Both the position numbers and the translations under genes were made by a program. 8,742 nt of DNA from Candidatus Peribacteria bacterium (lineage in GTDB: Bacteria > Patescibacteriota > Gracilibacteria > UBA1369 > GCA-2718715): contig CALQZM010000034.1 in NCBI GenBank assembly GCA_943349385.1, forward strand, positions 1-8,742. The letters run 5' to 3'. The first letter of the stretch is position 1. Each line of letters opens with the position of its first letter. Positions 6,440 through 8,742 of this stretch are shown here, in pieces. The notes beneath the pieces were generated by a model. The model was not told where the DNA came from, did not search any database, and was given only the letters and a program-made list of their open reading frames with translations.

Positions 6440-8068
6440 GTGTCACGACTCAAAAGTATTTTATCTAACACATTCTGGCAAATCTTAGGACGCGTTACAA
6501 CTGCAATTTTAGGAGTAGTTTCCATTAAGATTATTACCAACTACCTACCAACCGAAATATACGGACAATACACAACAATTTATGAGTTTATAGGATTTTT
6601 TGCGATTGCGGCGGATTTTGGACTATACACAATTGGCGTTCGAGAAATGGCCAAAAAAGAAAAGCCTGAAAGCGAAATTTTAGCCAATATTTTAAGCATT
6701 CGATTATTCCTTATTGCCGCCTGCTTAGTAGCAGCTGGAGTAGCCGTACAGCTAATTCCACAATACCAAAACACTTTCATTGAACAAGGCATTTGGATAG
6801 TCGCTATGACCACAGCATTAGCCCTTTTAAGTGGAACATTGTCTAGCATTTTGCAGTACAAATTAAAAATGAAGTTTGCTAATTTTGCTATTATTTTAAG
6901 CCGAATAATTTCAGTTGGCTACGTAGCTTATACAGTATTCATTTTAAATCCCGCCGACTTACAAATGGGCTTCACTCATCTTTTATACGCTGGATTTTTT
7001 GCCAACATTTTTCTGCTTTTGTGTACTTACTACTTTGCCAAACAACACGCCAGCATTTACTTAGACTTCAATTTCAAATACACAAAAGAGTTAATCAAAA
7101 AAGCATTACCATATGGATTAGCCCTAATTTTAAGCACTATTTATTTTAAACTAGATATTATTTTACTTAGTTTACTTAAAAATTATCACCAAGTCGGTGT
7201 ATACGCAGTTCCATTAAAATTAATGGAAATATTAAGCGTAATTCCAGTCTTTTTACTAAACTCGGCCTTGCCAGCCCTAACCGAACATTATCATCATAAT
7301 TTAGAAAAATTTAATCAAACCATTGCAAAACTTTGGATATTTTTAAAACTTCTAGCTGCACCAATAATGATAGGAGGTATAATTCTTGGGTTCCCTATTA
7401 CCTTTGTAATTTCTAATCCACAATTTTTAAGTGGATACCACTGCGTTAATAACATTCAAGTAGTTTACCAAAGTTTTAACGAAGCCGAACAAAAATGTGC
7501 AGAAACAAAAATCAATCAAAATTTCAAATACAACACAAACAATTTCAACTGGACTGAACGAGCAACCGATTCACCTCAAGTAGTTTACCTACTCGGCTCC
7601 GACATAGCCCTTAAGCTGATTCTAGTAGGAATGTTCTTTTCATACTTAAATTCACTATTTAGTTTTAGTTTAGTAGCCGCCGATCAACAGTCAAAATTAA
7701 TTATTATAAATGGGATTGGGGTAATTTTTAATTTTATTACCAATATTATTTTTATACCTAAATACGGATTTGTCGGCGCAGCAATAACTACAGCGCTATC
7801 AGAAATACTAATCTTAGGGGGAACTTACTTTTATGCAAAGAAATATTTCAAACTAAACATTCCAATTTTTAAATCCTTTAAGATTTTGCTTGCAGCTATA
7901 ATTATGGGTATAGTTGTTTGGTTATTAAACGGTCCAACCTACAACTTAATACAAACTTTCAATCTAATAATTCTAGTACCTATTGGGGCAATAACATACG
8001 GACTATTAATCTACTTATTTAAAGTAATTACTCATGACGACCTTAGACAGCTACTTAAAAAGTCTTAA
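6440..8068 (+). CDS. Polysaccharide/lipid-linked precursor flippase (Wzx/MurJ-like, MOP superfamily) with an inserted loop
   Basis: A 542-residue integral membrane protein with about 14 hydrophobic segments. The opening FWQILGRVTTAILGVVSIKI (13-32), the GLYTIGVREMAK loop (61-72), the FKLDIILLSLL helix (236-246) and the PKYGFVGAAITTALSE segment (440-455) are typical of polysaccharide export flippases. Such proteins move undecaprenyl-linked sugars across the cytoplasmic membrane. The GTG start at 6440 is the only suitable start after the in-frame stop at 6428. Residues about 325-385 form an extra hydrophilic loop with Cys335 and Cys353 where relatives usually have a short connector; its core lies between two QVVY copies (340 and 380). 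The murD-like gene overlaps the end by 35 bases, hinting at a cell-wall precursor substrate. A classical MurJ assignment is not supported strongly enough to name it. Confidence 0.9.
   Translation: MSRLKSILSNTFWQILGRVTTAILGVVSIKIITNYLPTEIYGQYTTIYEFIGFFAIAADFGLYTIGVREMAKKEKPESEILANILSIRLFLIAACLVAAGVAVQLIPQYQNTFIEQGIWIVAMTTALALLSGTLSSILQYKLKMKFANFAIILSRIISVGYVAYTVFILNPADLQMGFTHLLYAGFFANIFLLLCTYYFAKQHASIYLDFNFKYTKELIKKALPYGLALILSTIYFKLDIILLSLLKNYHQVGVYAVPLKLMEILSVIPVFLLNSALPALTEHYHHNLEKFNQTIAKLWIFLKLLAAPIMIGGIILGFPITFVISNPQFLSGYHCVNNIQVVYQSFNEAEQKCAETKINQNFKYNTNNFNWTERATDSPQVVYLLGSDIALKLILVGMFFSYLNSLFSFSLVAADQQSKLIIINGIGVIFNFITNIIFIPKYGFVGAAITTALSEILILGGTYFYAKKYFKLNIPIFKSFKILLAAIIMGIVVWLLNGPTYNLIQTFNLIILVPIGAITYGLLIYLFKVITHDDLRQLLKKS
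7456..7589 (+). repeat. 14-bp direct repeat bounding 40 codons of the flippase loop
   Basis: TCAAGTAGTTTACC occurs at 7456-7469 and at 7576-7589, exactly 120 bases apart and in the same reading frame. Both copies encode the core QVVY. The segment between them is hydrophilic and rich in Asn, Gln, Lys and Glu. Recombination between the copies would remove exactly 40 codons without a frameshift. Confidence 0.8.
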
Positions 8069-8742
8069 CGGCAAAAATATTCACATTGTAGGAGCTTCTG
8101 GAACCGAAGGCTCAGAAATTGCCGTTTTTTTAGATAAACATAAGATCAAAAACGTTACCCTTCACGATTTTAGCCAAACCGAAGATCAATATTTAGAATC
8201 TTTTCAAAAAGCTCATAAAAATTTTCCATTAAAAACACATGCTGAAAAGCTCGAGTTTTTTAAGAAACTTAAATATCCTCTAAATCTTAACGCAAATTAT
8301 TTAAAAGATATCACCGAGGCAGATATAATTTTTGTTCCACAATCCTGGTACTTATATCCAGCTAACAAGTCATTAATTGATTTAAAAAACAGAATCGAAT
8401 TCTCATCTTTAACACGGTTATACTTAGAGTTACTGCCATGTAAAATCATTGGAATTACAGGGTCTAATGGCAAATCAACTACTACATTTTTAACCTACCA
8501 CCTACTTTCACAAAATCCAGAGCTTAAAACCTATTTAACAGGGAATGATCGCCGAGCAACTCAGTTATTAAATATAATTGACCAAATTCAACCTGAAGAC
8601 ATAGTCGTTACCGAAATTTCAAATCGCCAACTAATCGAAACCGACAATTTAGCACCTGACATTGCGGTAATTACAAACATTACCGAAAACCATTTAGCAG
8701 AACACGCTAGTCTCGAAGAATACGCAAATATTAAAGCTAAAA
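8034..8742 (+). CDS. murD: MurD, UDP-N-acetylmuramoyl-L-alanine:D-glutamate ligase (3' end beyond window)
   Basis: A Mur ligase adds an amino acid to the UDP-MurNAc peptide in the cytoplasm, using ATP. The visible 236 residues hold an N-terminal Rossmann-like domain beginning GKNIHIVGASGTEGSEIA (13-30), the ATP-binding loop GITGSNGKSTTT (140-151), the EISNRQL segment (194-200) in place of the usual E-SSFQLE, and NITENHLAEH (215-224), matching the family's N(I/V)T-x-x-H region. By comparison with E. coli MurD, Glu194 and His220 are likely metal ligands and Lys234 the carbamylated lysine. The N-terminal domain is about 28 residues longer before the ATP loop than in E. coli. An in-frame stop at 8025 leaves ATG 8034 as the only start, so 35 bases overlap the flippase. 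MurD is the best fit among Mur ligases; another Mur or Mur-like ligase is possible. Confidence 0.85.
   Translation, partial: MTTLDSYLKSLNGKNIHIVGASGTEGSEIAVFLDKHKIKNVTLHDFSQTEDQYLESFQKAHKNFPLKTHAEKLEFFKKLKYPLNLNANYLKDITEADIIFVPQSWYLYPANKSLIDLKNRIEFSSLTRLYLELLPCKIIGITGSNGKSTTTFLTYHLLSQNPELKTYLTGNDRRATQLLNIIDQIQPEDIVVTEISNRQLIETDNLAPDIAVITNITENHLAEHASLEEYANIKAK

Noticed and set aside
6580..6861. Minus-strand frame of 93 codons
   Set aside because: It is antisense to conserved membrane segments of the flippase and shows no independent support.
1..8742. Alternative genetic code with UGA reassigned
   Set aside because: All genes read cleanly with no in-frame UGA, and an RF2 gene is present, which fits UGA as a stop.
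1..8742. CRISPR array, tRNA, rRNA, transposase or integration site
   Set aside because: No regularly spaced repeats, RNA-gene motifs or mobile-element genes or ends were seen on either strand.

Overview
The window looks like an AT-rich bacterial genome, most likely a member of the Candidate Phyla Radiation (Patescibacteria), although no single marker here proves the lineage. The supporting signs are a giant, poorly recognisable protein in an otherwise compact genome, overlapping genes, few convincing Shine-Dalgarno sites, and a peptidoglycan gene (murD) with divergent motifs. An intact peptide chain release factor 2 gene implies that UGA is a stop codon. This argues against the UGA=Gly code of Gracilibacteria and Absconditabacteria.

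Layout: a short divergent intergenic region (6360-6439) splits the window. Leftwards on the minus strand lie prfB (RF2), an 87-residue helical protein of unknown function, and one giant reading frame. The giant frame opens at 4931 and runs off the left edge without a stop, so at least 1643 codons are visible. The small gene and the giant gene overlap by 8 bases (ATGAATAA) and appear to share their own extended -10 promoter, with a 13-bp dyad just upstream. Rightwards on the plus strand lie a Wzx/MurJ-type polysaccharide flippase (GTG start, 542 aa) and the first 236 codons of a MurD ligase, which overlaps the flippase by 35 bases. That pair points to cell-envelope or peptidoglycan precursor synthesis and export.

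The main item for follow-up is the giant protein and its 87-aa partner. The visible 1643 residues contain no cysteine and only about 15 lysines against about 124 arginines, while neighbouring proteins are lysine-rich as expected at this GC content. The order of parts is an alpha-helical N-terminus, a long Gln-rich coiled-coil region, a Gly/Ala-rich hydrophobic region with a duplicated RDPxTGE motif, a region with six DDx(A/G)R motifs, and a C-terminal part with recurring aromatic modules. I do not recognise it as a named family. A secreted, surface-exposed or translocated protein is the best inference, but no N-terminal signal peptide is visible.

Secondary points: RF2 carries SDF instead of the usual SPF codon-recognition tripeptide, lacks the usual programmed frameshift, and its promoter position predicts a nearly leaderless mRNA. 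The flippase carries an extra hydrophilic loop of about 55 residues whose core is flanked by a perfect 14-bp direct repeat exactly 120 bases apart.
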